Shown one piece after another: positions 33,194 through 44,932 of a DNA stretch of 64,000 nucleotides. A program made the translations under genes and the position numbers. Under the pieces are notes generated by a model. It searched no databases, was not told where the DNA came from, and worked only from the letters and a program-made list of their open reading frames with translations. Positions within the stretch are counted from its first letter, which is position 1, and every line of letters begins with the position of its first letter. Origin of the DNA: Bagarius yarrelli (lineage: Eukaryota > Chordata > Actinopteri > Siluriformes > Sisoridae); NCBI GenBank assembly GCA_005784505.1, contig VCAZ01000014.1, positions 1,009,748 to 1,073,747 on the forward strand. The letters run 5' to 3'.

Positions 33194-34165
33194 TTAAACT
33201 TGACCTCTAATATTTAAACCGACTCTTAAAGTCAGATTCTTTATGTAAAGTGACTCTTTTTTAAAGTTTATACTGTAATTTGGTTGACTTTTTTTTAATA
33301 TATGTCTTTTTGGACAAACAGTCATTTCCCTAATTAATTTAGGTATGTGAGCCGCATCACCTGTGTGAGAGAATCAAACCTGATCATTTGTAATCAAATG
33401 AAGTTAAGATGAAGTTAAGAAAAATTGATTCTTGTTGTAAGTTTTAACTTCTAATTGTTTAACATTCATTATAATTAAGCAGAACAGATTTTTTAAGTCA
33501 AATTTAATAAGTAAAATTTGACAACTTTTACTATAACTTTTTAAACTTAATTCTCAGACTGAAAATATTTATTTCAGAATATTTCAGAAAATATTTATAG
33601 TAAAAATGTTAGAAAAGCTTTAAAAAATTGTCTAAAATGGCAGAAATCATTCATAAAACATGAATTTTATAGATGTTTGTTTGCTAGTTAACGCAAAGTT
33701 CTGAAAATGGTACTCTGGCCGTGGTGTGACTGATGACGGAGGGCTGTAATTTCAGCAGAAACCTGCTCGGCTCATTTTCTGCCCCGGTATCCGGACCTCT
33801 TCTGCAACTGAAATGAATTTCTGACATGAAGTGCGTTTGTGTTTAGCTGAGCGAGCTAATGCACACGGCCGGATATTCGGCCCTGCGAGTTCTCGGCTGA
33901 TTTGCATTTACGAGAGTCGTCCATACATGAAAATGTTTGCACTCCAGCAGACGACTAAAAAGGATGAATAGCAGACAGTAAAAATAAAAAATAAAACACG
34001 TAGTAAAACTGACAGAAAACGTGACACGACGCATGAATAAACCATCAGCAAACAGGGAAGTTAATGCGCGTCTGCATTTATTCCATACAGAGACGACATT
34101 TATTCATAATCCGACAGGGAAAAACTCCAAACATTAATACACACATTCTGTCTCAGCACACGATA
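33194..34165. other. AT-rich then high-complexity single-copy sequence
   Basis: 33200-33700 is AT-rich. 33710-34060 is GC-richer and repeat-free, with an octamer-like ATTTGCAT near 33901. No gene is supported; a regulatory role is only a possibility. Confidence 0.35.
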
Positions 34166-34224
34166 TCGTCTGTCTGTCTGTCTGTGTGTCTATCACTCTG
34201 TCTATCTATCTATCTATCTATCTG

Positions 34225-34266
<42 letters not shown>

Positions 34267-34277
34267 CATCTATCCAT
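34166..34277 (+). repeat. (TCTG)n/(TATC)n tetranucleotide microsatellite
   Basis: TCTG units at 34166-34184 pass into TATC units at 34199-34277. Confidence 0.96.
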
Positions 34278-34429
34278 TCATCAATAAGAGATTGTCTGCT
34301 TTTTCTAGGTCAACTTCCATTCCAACTTCATTTCCCAGAATGCACCACGCACTACATACATGGCTGCCACAAACTATAAAATCATTGACGCAATGATGCA
34401 GTCACCGGATTTTATGCACCCCAAAATTT

Positions 34430-34672
34430 CACTCTCTTTCTTTCTCTTTCACTCCCATTTACTCTTTCTCGCTTTCTTTCTCACATCTCTCTCTTTCTTT
34501 TTCACACACACACACACACACCTCTGTCTCTCTCTCTCAGACACCCTCTCGCTCTGTCTCACTCACACACACACACACACACACACACACTCTAAACTAT
34601 TACTGTGTTGTAACAGACGTTACCAAGCCTTTTCTATCTGTCTGTCTGTCCGTCAGTCCGTCCATCTATCTA
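34430..34672 (+). repeat. compound (TTTC)n, (AC)n, (TC)n microsatellite
   Basis: T/C-rich 34430-34502, AC at 34503-34520, TC/CTCA at 34522-34562, AC at 34563-34590, and a TCTG/TCCG block at 34636-34672. The 116-codon frame across it is artefactual. Confidence 0.93.
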
Positions 34673-35173
34673 AAATTGGCTACTCTTTTAATTTCACTCA
34701 CATTATTTGAGGTTGACTCCATTTGAATTTGAGTCGTTTTTAATGTAATTTTTAACCCTTTTTATTGAAACTTTACTTTCTTTTGAATCATTATTGACTC
34801 TATTTGACTTCCTATTTCAGTTGAATTTTGAGTTCTTATTGGATGATGACTTTACTCAGACTCAAATCTTTTTATTTAAATAATCAAATTAAATTTGACT
34901 CTCGATTTTTAAGTTTATTGAATAAAGTTTAATTTTTACCTGCAATTTGTTTGTTTGCAGTCGATTTTCCGGAAACAAACAGATAAATGAAGACGTTTAT
35001 GTTACAAACAGACATTAAAGTGTTATTAATAAACGTGCTGTGATCCGTGTGTGAGGTCAGAGTGATGACGCTCCTCTTAAAGGTCTTCATTAGCCGAGGT
35101 TTCGACCACCAGCGCTTATGACACGCTTATTAAACCTTATAACACTAAACCACGAACGAGTTTCCTCTGGCAA
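34673..35173. other. AT-rich single-copy sequence
   Basis: TTTGACT-type motifs recur loosely (34700-34900), as they do near 32640-33300, so this may be an old degenerate repeat. No gene is supported. Confidence 0.35.
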
Positions 35174-35302
35174 GAAAAAAAAAGAATTCTGACCACAAAA
35201 TGAACAAAATGAAATATTCAATGCAATATTTTATGTAGAAACACAGCATTTCTATAAGAAGTGAGATTGTTTTTAATAAAGAAAGAAATTATTATTCTAT
35301 TT

Positions 35303-35392
<90 letters not shown>

Positions 35393-35654
35393 ATATAGTG
35401 AATAGATTTATTTATTTATTTAAATAAGCACAGTCCGCCAGTCCGGTGGAGAAAAAATGATGCCATTATTATTACAGCAGTGTTTAATGGCCTTAAATAA
35501 TAATTAATAAAAAAAAAATAGAATAATAATTTAATTTCTTTCTTTATTAAAAACAATCTCACTTCTTATAGAAAAATGTTGTGTTTCTACATAAAATATT
35601 GCATTGAGTATTTCATTTTGTTCATTTTTGTTGTCAGAATTTTTTTTTTTTTTT
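35174..35654. repeat. large inverted repeat enclosing (TA)n
   Basis: The left arm 35174-35303 is nearly the reverse complement of the right arm 35512-35654. Matching blocks include AATGCAATATTTTATGTAGA, TATAAGAAGTGAGATTG and AATAAAGAAAGAAATT. The arms are about 130-140 bp with a few indels. The 208-bp centre holds the (TA)n run and a CAGTCCGCCAGTCCGG segment. It could be a palindromic miniature transposon or a fold-back element; the family is not recognised. Confidence 0.9.
35304..35390 (+). repeat. (TA)n microsatellite, about 43 units
   Basis: 87 bp of uninterrupted TA, at the inner end of the left arm of the inverted repeat. Confidence 0.97.
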
Positions 35655-36591
35655 AATTAACATTAAACCTCTTTAAACCGAGCTGTAATAAAGAGCAACT
35701 TACTTTATTCCCAGATTTTTAAAAAAAAGTTATTTCATATTATATAAAAAATATTTAATGCAGAAACGCACGTCAAAGCATGTAAAAAAATTAATTAAGA
35801 AAAAGTATTTAATAATTAAGAACAATTTACACAAAAACTCGGCACCACCATGAAAAGGGAAGTTTAAAAAACATTGGATTTTAATTAACCGCTATCGAAA
35901 AATCTAATTCAACCCGTCTAATGGAATAAATAAATAAATAAATAAATGCAGCACTTTAATCATCTAAGTTGAGCTTTAAAGAAATTCTATATCATTTAAA
36001 GCCAATAAAAAAGCAGCGTTTTTACCACCAGCAAAACAGCTCTGTAAAAAAGCATCGCTTGGGGCAGAACATATTTTTACACCAAAGAAAAAAAATAAGA
36101 AAAACACCAACCGGAGGTGGAGTTTTTAAGAAAAAAAAGTGCAATCAAATGAGAGGGAATCTGGTGGAAATGCCTGAGTGCGCTGGAATATTGCTTTGTG
36201 TTTTATGGTGCTGCTCTGCACAGGGTCACTGAGCACATTTACAGAACACACCGCCATCACTGGATTCACCCCAGGTAAAAAAAGGAACGGCTTCATTTTA
36301 CCCTAGCCAAGGGCAATAGCTAAACTAATTATAAGTGACCCTGAGAGCAGGAAGAGATCAGCTGACCTCTGACCCCCCCCACGCCATCTATTATAGCCAA
36401 TGAAGCAGGAAGCTGAAGCTTTTCAAATGACATCTCAGAGACGTGGAGGAGACGAGCAGATCAGGACTAATACACTGATGATGGGGTGAAAGCTGGAGAG
36501 CAAATTCACTGAATTTTTTATTGCTTTGATAATGTGAGTGAGGAAAATGGAGCACTTTTTATATCTGCCTACCTAAATAACTAATGCCCTA
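35655..36591. other. AT-rich then single-copy sequence
   Basis: 35655-35960 is A/T-rich with an (AAAT)n run at 35929-35946. The remainder is ordinary. The 87-codon frame at 35969-36232 is Lys/Gln-rich and unsupported. Confidence 0.4.
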
Positions 36592-37960
36592 TACACTTCC
36601 TTTAGACACTTCCTATAGACACTTCCTCTACACACTCCCTCTTCACATTCCCTTTAGACACTTCCTTTAGACACTTCCTTTAGACACTTGCTTTAGAAAC
36701 TTCCTATAGACACTTCCTCTACACTCTCCCTCTAGACACTTCCTTTAGACACTTCCTTTAGACACTTGCTTTAGAAACTTCCTATAGACACTTCCTCTAC
36801 ACTCTCCCTCTAGACACTTCCTTTACGCACTTTCTCTAGACTTTTCCTCTAGACACTTCTATGAGACACTTCCTTAAGACACTTCTATGAGACACTTCCT
36901 TAAGACACTTCATTTAGACACCTGTTTGAGACACTTCCTTGGACACTTTCTTGGATACTTTCTTAGACGCCTTCTTTAGACACTTTCTTTAGATGCTTTC
37001 ATTAGATGCGTCCTTAAGACACTTTCTTTAGACACCTCATTTTAGACACTTCCTTTAGATGCTTCCTTTGGACACTTCCTCAGACACTTTCTTTAGACAC
37101 TTTCTTTAGACACTGCCCCAGACACTTCCTTAGACACTTCCTTTAGACAATTCCTCAGACACTTCCTCAGACACTTCCTTTAGACACTTCCTTCAGACAC
37201 TTCCTTTAGACACTTCCTCAGACACTTCCTCTAGACACTTCTCTCAGACACTTCCTTTAGACACTTCCTTCCTCACTTCCTTAGACACTTCCTCAGACAC
37301 TTCCTCAGACACTTCCTCAGACACTTCCTCAGACACTTCCTCAGACAATTCCTCAGACCCTTCAGACAGACACTTCCTTTAGACACTTCCTCAGACACTT
37401 CCTTAGACACTTCCTCAGACACACTTCCTCAGACACTTTCTTTAGACACTTTCTTTAGACACTGCCCCAGACACTTCCTTAGACACTTCCTTTAGACAAT
37501 TCCTCAGACACTTCCTCAGACACTTCCTCAGACACTTCCTTTAGACAATTCCTCAGACACTTCATTAGACACTTCCTCAGACACTTCCTCAGACACTTCC
37601 TCAGACACTTCCTTTAGACACTTCCTCAGACACTTACTCAGACACTTACTCAGACACTTCCTCAGACACTTCCTCAAGACACTTCCTCAGACACTTCCTC
37701 AGACACTTCCTCAGACACTTGCTCCCACGTTTGCTGCCAAAATGCTGCCACGCTTTCTCAGATGGTTGCTAATGCTTTTCCTGCCACACTTCCATCATTT
37801 CCTTAGACACATCCTCCAACATTTTCTCCAACACTTTCTCAGACACTTCTTTTCACACTTTTTCAGACAGTTCCATCGACACTACCACCAACATTTATTC
37901 AGACACTTACTCTCACACCTCCTCAGACACAATACTTTTCGGACAGTTCCTTAAAAGTTT
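36592..37960 (+). repeat. 12/13-bp minisatellite, main block
   Basis: Tandem units CTTCCTCAGACA (12 bp) and CTTCCTTTAGACA (13 bp). Higher-order duplication is visible: a 77-bp block containing CTTGCTTTAGAAACTTCC recurs at 36688 and 36765, and a block containing CACTGCCCCAGACACTTCC recurs at 37111 and 37460 (349-bp offset). The last 200 bp decay into frames reading Leu-Pro-His-Phe repeats. Confidence 0.95.
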
Positions 37961-38021
37961 CTCAGGCACTTTCTCTGATACTTTGGCAGGCACTACCTTC
38001 CACACCTGCTCCTCTTTCTGC

Positions 38022-38195
38022 TTCATGAAGACATGCTGTGTTCTAGATGTTTTGGAGTAGAAGAACTCTCATGTCCTGTACAGAGTCCTGATTCTGACTC
38101 AAACCCCGACTGCAACGCAGACCTTCTCACCCCGACATTGAATCCACCCAGTTACATGACTAAATGTAATAAAAAAAAGCTTTAGAAGACATGTG
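38022..38195 (+). mobile_element. Tc1/mariner-type transposase relic, second copy
   Basis: Same family as 18830-19135. Shared blocks are TCATGTCCTGTACAGAGTCC, TGATTCTGACTCAA and GAATCCACCCAGTTACATGA. It extends slightly further 5' (TTCATGAAGACATG) and lacks the 3' terminus. It separates two blocks of the 12/13-bp minisatellite. Confidence 0.8.
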
Positions 38196-38816
38196 GAATA
38201 GGATGTTTATAAAAACATCTACAGATGTGATGAGAAGGTGATTCCGATTTTGGAAATATGTTGAGCTTCTGTCTCAGCCAGTGATACACACCATCTTATA
38301 CACACCATTTGACCAATCAGAACTCAAGAATGCTACAGTTTACAGTTATAAATGTTTTTGAAAGTTTTTAGGTGTAACCTTGGTTGAAATCCATCAATCA
38401 ACTCGGAGCGTCTCAGTCAGAATTTGTTGTCCCTCATCAGTCAAACCAGATCAGAGAATGGACTCTGACACTGAAATGAAGGTGATGAAGGGCATCCAGG
38501 TTAGTTTTTCTCCTCCTCCTTCTCCCTATTTTGCAGCCCAGGTTATCCTTCAGGGAAACTTCACTTTTTTCAGCAAGGGCCAGCTGATAAAAATCTGTGT
38601 GTTTATGTGATGGGACCGAGAAGATTCTAGCAGACAGGTGGTGTGATTGGTGATTCGTCATATACCATGAGTGTGTGTGGGAGTGTGTGCTCAGAGAACA
38701 GGTGGCACATTTATGATTATGTAACCATGTAAGCTTGTACGCATGAGCGAGCTGTCATCATTGCAATCGCCACCGTGAAGAAGACGGACGCAACAGTCAA
38801 CCAAGAGCTATAAACC
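38196..38816. other. single-copy sequence
   Basis: Ordinary sequence between minisatellite blocks. Overlapping 76- and 74-codon frames on opposite strands near 38380-38661 have no domain. Confidence 0.4.
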
Positions 38817-40110
38817 ATACTTTCTTCTACAATTCCTTAGACGCCTTCCCAAACACTTCCTACCTTATGTCCTCAGACATTTCTCCAGACACTTCCCTCC
38901 ACAATTCCTCAGATACCTTTCTTAAACACTTACCTCCTCCACTTATCTCACCTCCTAATACATTCCTTTAGGGAATTTCTACCACACTTTCTCAAACATT
39001 TCTTCAGACAATTCCTACCTCACACCCCCAGACGTTTCTCCAGACAGGTCCTACCACACTTACTTAAGAAACTTTCTACCACATTTCCTTCAATATCTTC
39101 CTAAACGCTTTCTACCACACTTCCTTAGACATTTCTCCAGACACTTCCTACCTTACATCCATAGACATTTCTCCAGACACTTCCTTCCACACTTTCTCAG
39201 ATAACTTCCCAAACACTTCATATCACACTACCTCAGACGTTTTTCCAGACACCTCTACCACACTTCCTCAGGCAATTTCTACCACACTTCCTTTACATCT
39301 TCCCAAACACTTCATGTCACACTTCCTCAGACATTTCCTCAGATACTTACTGCCACATTTCCTTAAATATTATCCCAAAAAAACCCTACCTTACGTCCTC
39401 AGACATTTCTCCAGACACTTCCTTCCACACTTCCTCAGATACCTTTCTCAAACACTTAATATCACACTTTCTCAGACATTTCTCCAGACAATTTCTACCT
39501 CACGCCCCCAGATGTTTCTCCAGACACGTCCTACCACACTTCCTTAGGAACTTTCTACCACACTACCTTCGATATCTTCCTAAACGCTTTCTACCACTTC
39601 CTACAACACTTACTCAGACATTTCCCTTCATGTTTTCTTAGGAACTTTCTACCATTCTTCCTCAGACATTTTCTTAAACACTTCCTTAGACACTTTCTCA
39701 GAAACCTCCCCAGACTTTATTTAACAGTTCCTTAGACACTTCCTACCATACTTCCTCAAACACTTCCTTAAAGGTTTTAGCCAGTTCCTAACACAGTTTC
39801 CTCTTTAGAAACGTCCTATCACACTTGCTTAGACATTTCCCTAGACATTTATTTCCACACTCCCTTCTGCACTTCCTTGGACACTTCCTCAGGCACTTTC
39901 TCCCACACTTTTTTAGACAGGTTCTTAGATACTTCTTCTAACATGTCCTCCCACACTTTCTTAGACACCGGGGCACTCAGACAATTCCTTCCAAACACTC
40001 CTCCAGACACTAATTTAGACAATCTCTCACAAAGATTTATTTTATCACACTTCCTTAGATACTTCCTCCTACATGCTTTTCTCTTCCTGCTTTACCAGTT
40101 AAACTGCTTT
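38817..40110 (+). repeat. 12/13-bp minisatellite family, diverged block
   Basis: Same family as 36592-37960 but more diverged, with a longer composite unit containing CTTCCTACCACACTTCC, CTCAGACATTTCTCCAGACA and CTTCCCAAACACTTC. It fades out near 40110. Confidence 0.88.
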
Positions 40111-40264
40111 TAATTGCACTGCTTCTGAAAAAAGCACACAAGAAAGATTAAGAAGGAAATAAACGGAAACAAAATGACAAAAGGATCATGTGGTCTGTTT
40201 AAATATTTATACATTAAATAAAAGTGTTAAAACATCTAAACAATAACAACATTTTGTTATTTTG

Positions 40265-40393
40265 TGCCAAAAACCGAAGATCATAGGTTCAATGATCTGC
40301 CACAGTTGGGCCCCTATGCAAGGCCCCTTAAACCTCAAAAATGTAAAATGTAAGTTAAGCTGGATAAGGGCTTAATGGCAGAAATGTAAATGT
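40265..40393 (+). mobile_element. SINE family A, + strand, decayed
   Basis: B-box remnant ATAGGTTCAATGATCTGCC, body AGTTGGGCCCCTATGCAAGG, tail AGCTGGATAAGGGCTTAATG. The A-box head is not recognisable. Confidence 0.78.
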
Positions 40394-40712
40394 CTTTAAT
40401 TTTATTAGCTTCTAATAAAAAAGTGGAAAAAGCTCCACAATCAGAGTCTTGGACCAAATCAGGTGTTTCTGTCTCACTGAGGAATGAAGTTGGAGCAGGA
40501 ATATAAAGCACATCACCACCTTCTACCAGCTCTGATGAAACTCTTATATTTACTACACACATATATCGCGCAAAGACGGCAGCGACGCCAGTGCCCAGGA
40601 ATAAATCTTCCAGCAGCCGGATTTACTAGCAAATCAAGGTCTTCCATGAGATCGATTTTGCACCATATTTCTGTAAATGATGGCTGCTGCGTCTTAGACC
40701 CAAGCTGCCTAA

Positions 40713-40750
<38 letters not shown>

Positions 40751-41211
40751 AAGGTGTGTAAGGTTAGGTAAGTGCATATTAGGGTGCAGTGAAACTCTCC
40801 AACAAATACGAGTCGCCTGCTTCAGTCTCTCAGCCATTTATCTTCAAACCGAGTCCATCCATCAGAGTCGAGTCAGTGCTACTGAAAGATCATCACTTAC
40901 CTGTCGGAGAGCTATCCATCCTCTACCTGAGGGGTGATGTGCAGTGTGTGTGTTTGTGTCTAAAAAATACACACTCAGATGGTGTGTATTAAGTATTAAA
41001 GCCTGGTCACTTCATGCGTTTTTTTTCTGATCTTAGAGCTATCTGATGTTTCATATACACTTGGCCAGATAAAAGCGTCTCAACAAAACGGACAGGAATC
41101 TAATCTGATCCCGTGCAAAATATAAATATTTTTGCTGACCTGAAATGGCCACCAATGTTGTTTGGGTTTGCGAATGCATAAAAAAAAAAAAAAACGAGAA
41201 ACCCTGGAACA
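40394..41211. other. single-copy sequence with a (TG)n run
   Basis: Ordinary sequence with a TG microsatellite at 40715-40749 and an A-run at 41181-41194. No convincing exon. Confidence 0.4.
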
Positions 41212-41720
41212 ACGCTTACACACCAAATGGCAGTGATTATTACAGTACATGCAGCCTGTTCGCTGTGGGCAATATTAAACAGCACCTAGTAGCATGGTGT
41301 GAGGACAATAACATGGAACTCGACACCAAGAAGACAAACGAGGTCATTGTAGATTTTAGACAAGCTGGCAATCACTCTCATCCTTCAATTCACATCATCA
41401 GAGGTGCTTGTTGACTGTGTACCCAGCTTCAAGTTCCTTAAAATCCACATCTCTGAGGATCTCACCTGGTCTCTGAACTCTTCTATCCTGATCAGAAAGG
41501 CACAACAGCGCCTATATTTTCTGAGGAGACTTCACAATTCCCATCTATGCTATAGGATAGTGAAGAACTTTTTTCTTCTGACCCTAAGAGCCTTCAAAGG
41601 GTGGTGAAAACCATCCTATCCAACGAATCATTTCCCAGTTACCCACCTTGGAGAACATTTACAAGAAACACTGTCTGCAAAGACCGAGGAGCATAAAGAT
41701 CTGTCTCACCGGACCTTTGA
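41212..41720 (+). mobile_element. CR1-group LINE fragment, reverse transcriptase C-terminal part
   Basis: Conceptual translation gives VAWCEDNNMELDTKKTNE, VIVDFRQAG, VDCVPSFKFLKIHISEDL and KAQQRLYFLRRLHNSHLCYR, the palm-to-thumb region of CR1/Rex1-like reverse transcriptases, where the family pattern is WC..N.L.LN..KTKE..VDFR and KAQQRL.FLRRL. A frameshift lies near 41404. A later frame reads RVVKTILSNESFPSYPPW, the downstream tail. No intact catalytic core is present. It is a dead 5'-truncated copy. Confidence 0.9.
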
Positions 41721-41934
41721 ATATGTTTGTACCGATATACCAGACTGGAGAAACAGATCAGTTAAACCCAGACAGGTGCGTTCACTTGAAAATACAAAGA
41801 TGTGGACTTATGGACTTCTATGGAACTATAGGAGAATGCTGAAGCGAAGGAGCGGATAAACAGGACCAGGAGCTGAGAAACCAGTAACGGAGGACACCGA
41901 AGCTGAAGACAGGTCCCAGGGAGATATTTCCCTA

Positions 41935-42200
41935 GCCACATCCTACCACACTTCTTCAGACACTTCCTACAACACTTACTTAAACATTTCTCCAGACAAT
42001 TTCTTCCATGAACTTTCTACCATTCTTCCTCAGACATTTTTTTCCAAACGCTTCCTTAGACACTTTCTCAGAAACTTCCTCAGACTTTATTTAACAGTTC
42101 CTTAGACACTTCCTACCATACTTCCTCAAACACTTCCTTAAACATTTTAGCTAGTTCCTACCACATGTTCTTTTTTGGAAACTTCCTAATACACTTCCAT
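41935..42200 (+). repeat. 12/13-bp minisatellite family, third block
   Basis: Units such as CACTTCTTCAGACACTTCC and CTTAGACACTTTCTCAGAAA. The stretch near 42013-42150 closely matches 39640-39770 (TTTATTTAACAGTTCCTTAG and CATACTTCCTCAAACACTTC), showing the two blocks share a duplicated segment. Confidence 0.88.
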
Positions 42201-42991
42201 AGATTGAGGACACCAAAGCTGGAGACAGGTTCCAGGAAGGAAGGACGGTAAAGGCGTTGATCACTTTAGCTTGGAAACTGAAATAGCATGTCTACAAACT
42301 AGAACCAGACATTGGCAGCGTGAGAAGCATGCTCTTGTATAGGGAATTGAGGGAGAGTGATTGAGGAATGAGTTGCTCGTGAGACTAATTAGAATTCCGG
42401 AATGTGTGTAAGTTGAGTGGAGGAAGCAGTGGGTGAGACGTTTGTCAATTGTGTTACCGTGACAATTGAGTGACGTACTTCCTTGTGGGGGGGGGGACGA
42501 GCGCTGATGTATGTGGTTTGAACAGATGGATGTATTTAGACTTGTCTAGTTTAGTCTGAAATGCGTCCCTTTCCACTTCCTGAAGTGGTTTGAGCAGATT
42601 TATATCTGTCTTGATTGCGTTTGGAGAGCGTTTACACCTGGTCTTACCTGACAGAATTACCCGATCCCATTAGAGAAAACACACTCGGTATTTAAAGAAT
42701 AACCAAACAAAAAGACAAACTATTGTCTGATATTTATTGCTAACATCCTGTGCAATTATTTCTTTACCTACAGGACTCATGACTACATTAGTTATTTTTG
42801 TGGATAGAAGCCATGTTGCTTAACGAGACCACACCTACAGTCACTGATGTAATAATTAGAACTGGGACTCATTATACTGCTATTTCTTATTATATACTGG
42901 AAATCATATGAACTGGTAAAAAAATAGATTTTTAGAATGTACTTACGCTGTATTCTCACCTAACTCTAATTTAATTATTTGCCTGAGTAGA
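42201..42991. other. single-copy sequence with a G-run
   Basis: 42202-42245 repeats a motif seen near 41895 (GGACACCGAAGCTGAAGACA versus GGACACCAAAGCTGGAGACA), so the segments flanking the third array block are related. A run of 10 G lies at 42487-42496. No gene is supported. Confidence 0.45.
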
Positions 42992-43187
42992 TTTCATTGG
43001 ACATGTCCAGAGGAGGAATAGTGAATATATTGGTAGGAGGATGTTAGAAATAAAGCTACCAGGCAGAAGTTTAAGAGGAAGACCAAAAAGGAAGTATACG
43101 GATGTGATAAACGAGGATATGAAGTTAGTGGATGTGAGTGAAGAGGATGTAGAGAGGGGACAGCTGAAAGAAGAAGAAGAAGAAGAG
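42992..43187 (+). mobile_element. RTE-like LINE, 3' end fragment
   Basis: The + frame reads GHVQRRNSEYIGRRMLEIKL, then PGRSLRGRPKRKYTDVINED, and ends in a (GAA)n tail at about 43165-43187. The same C-terminal sequence is at 56660-56915. The 5' end is truncated. The RWFGHVQRR...GRRML pattern and short-microsatellite tail point to an RTE-like clade; the assignment is tentative. Confidence 0.85.
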
Positions 43188-43427
43188 GCCTGAGTAGATT
43201 TCATGCAATGTTAATGCAAAGGTGCAAATAGAGGCAAATTTGCATCTAGTGACGTGGATGACGAAAAAAGTGTGACACGTTCGCTAAGAACTGAAAATAT
43301 TTGCCTCTATGGTGTCTTCCACACAAAAAGCGGAACTTTGTAGCGGTCTGCAGGCGCCAGAACTTGAATTAATACAAATATTTCATAAGTAATCTAGAGT
43401 AAGTGACATGATGCAGATATTTGCTTT

Positions 43428-43533
43428 GCATTTACCAGAGCAGTTGAGACTCAAGAGCTCTTGGTGGTTCTGGTATTTGAACTCATGACCATTTAATCAA
43501 CGGTCAAGCACCGAACTCACTGAGATACCACTT
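43428..43533 (-). mobile_element. SINE family A, − strand, decayed
   Basis: Reverse orientation: TGCATTTACCAGAGCAGTTG, then a diverged B-box complement (TATTTGAACTCATGACC) and a head complement (CACTGAGATACCACTT). The body is mostly lost. Confidence 0.65.
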
Positions 43534-43866
43534 ACCTAGTCTATTTATAGCCTCTTGAACTAAAAAAGAACCAAAGAGACTGAAGCTGGAGGTGACACGG
43601 TCCTCTCTGCTCTTGTTAGATCGCTCACTCATCAATAATTCACCTGCTTTATCTTTTCTCATCCAGTCTCTTAATCCAGCGTCATGCTACAGAGCCAGTC
43701 ACCAAAATCACCCGTCATTCTTTATTATTCTCACTGCGGTGGTCAATAAGCATTTCTCTCCCTCACATTCATTCCTTCCCCTGTTTTCCCGTCAGGTTCT
43801 GTTAAGAATCCATCACTGACAGAGAAATACCCCAGAAATGAACCATTTTACACCGCAGTCAAACAG
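43534..43866. other. single-copy sequence
   Basis: No repeat recognised. The 75-codon frame at 43592-43819 is Ser/Leu-rich with no domain. Confidence 0.35.
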
Positions 43867-44110
43867 GGCAGTGGTGGTTCAAGTGGTTAAGGAGCTGCGT
43901 TGTTGAATGAATGACCAGGAAGACCTGGATTCAAGCCCCACCGCTGCCAGTCTGCCACTGTTGGGTCCTAAAGCAAGACCCTTAACCTTTCCTGCTCCAG
44001 GGGTGCTGTATCATAGATGACCCTGTGCTCCGACCCCCAACTTACTAAGATAGGATATGCGAAAGAAACTAATTTTTACTGTGCGGTAGATTTTATGTGA
44101 CAAAAAGACA
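43867..44110 (+). mobile_element. SINE family B, + strand, full length
   Basis: Head GGCAGTGGTGGTTCAAGTGG, single B-box GACCTGGATTCAAGCCCC, body TTTCCTGCTCCAGGGGTGCT, GTATCATAGATGACCCTGTG, AACTTACTAAGATAGGATAT and tail TTTTATGTGACAAAAAGAC. A good reference copy of the monomeric form, about 244 bp. Confidence 0.95.
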
Positions 44111-44189
44111 TTTATAGTTTTTGCATTATTTACATGCTTAAATTCAGAACATTACAGCAGCGTGTAACCAACATAAGATGTTATTACCT

Positions 44190-44350
44190 CATTTACATGG
44201 CTAACATTTGGCAGATGCCCTTATTCAGAGCAATATTTACATTTACCTCATTTATCCAGTTGATCAGTTGAGGGTTAAGGGCCTTGCTTAGGGGCCCAGC
44301 AGTGGCATCTTGAGGTGTTGGGAATTTAACCCATGATCTTTCAATTAGCT
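44190..44350 (-). mobile_element. tRNA-derived SINE, family A, − strand
   Basis: Reverse orientation: AACATTTGGCAGATGCCCTT tail, GGGTTAAGGGCCTTGCTTAG body, GGGAATTTAACCCATGATC (B-box complement). The head beyond CAATTAGC is missing. Confidence 0.9.
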
Positions 44351-44879
44351 TCATTATTTGCTTTAAAAATTCGATTTGATTATTTGATTAACGAAGATTT
44401 GATTGAAAGTGACTTCCAAGATTCTTTCTAACCTGTGTAAACGTTTCCTAGTACAATTTTACAATTTTAATAATATTCTGGGACATGGTAAATCTGTTGG
44501 AACCTTAAAAAGATTTTATTAAGGAACTCAATGGGTTTTTTGAGGTCTACGGAATTTGTTTTATATAGAAACCTTCGTATTCTGTGTAAAAGTTTTCTAG
44601 CAAAACTTCTAAAGTCAGCATGTCGAAGACAGTCTTAAAATTATTGGAACTTGTAAAAGGTTTTCTATAGGGTTCTTTATGGTTGTGAATATTTTATAGA
44701 TATATATATATATATACATGGTTCTCAACAACACTTTATATTTGGAACCTGTAAACGGGTTCCTTAAAACCACACAAAGGCCACAACTAGTAAGATTAAA
44801 TGATTAATCTTTACAGTATTAAAGGTAAAATAGCTGATTTTATTCCAAAACATTTTTGGTTTTTTTTGCTCTGCAGGAT
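44351..44879. other. AT-rich single-copy sequence
   Basis: Contains a short (TA)n at 44699-44716 and related GGTTCTATATAGG-type motifs that may be old repeats. No gene is supported. Confidence 0.4.
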
Positions 44880-44932
44880 CATAGCCTTAGTTTCCAGCAC
44901 CACCAAGCTGCCACTGCTGGGCCCGCTTGAAA
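44880..44932 (+). mobile_element. SINE family A fragment, + strand
   Basis: Only the centre is present: TTTCCAGCACCACCAAGCTG, CCACTGCTGGGCCC. Both ends are lost. Confidence 0.7.
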
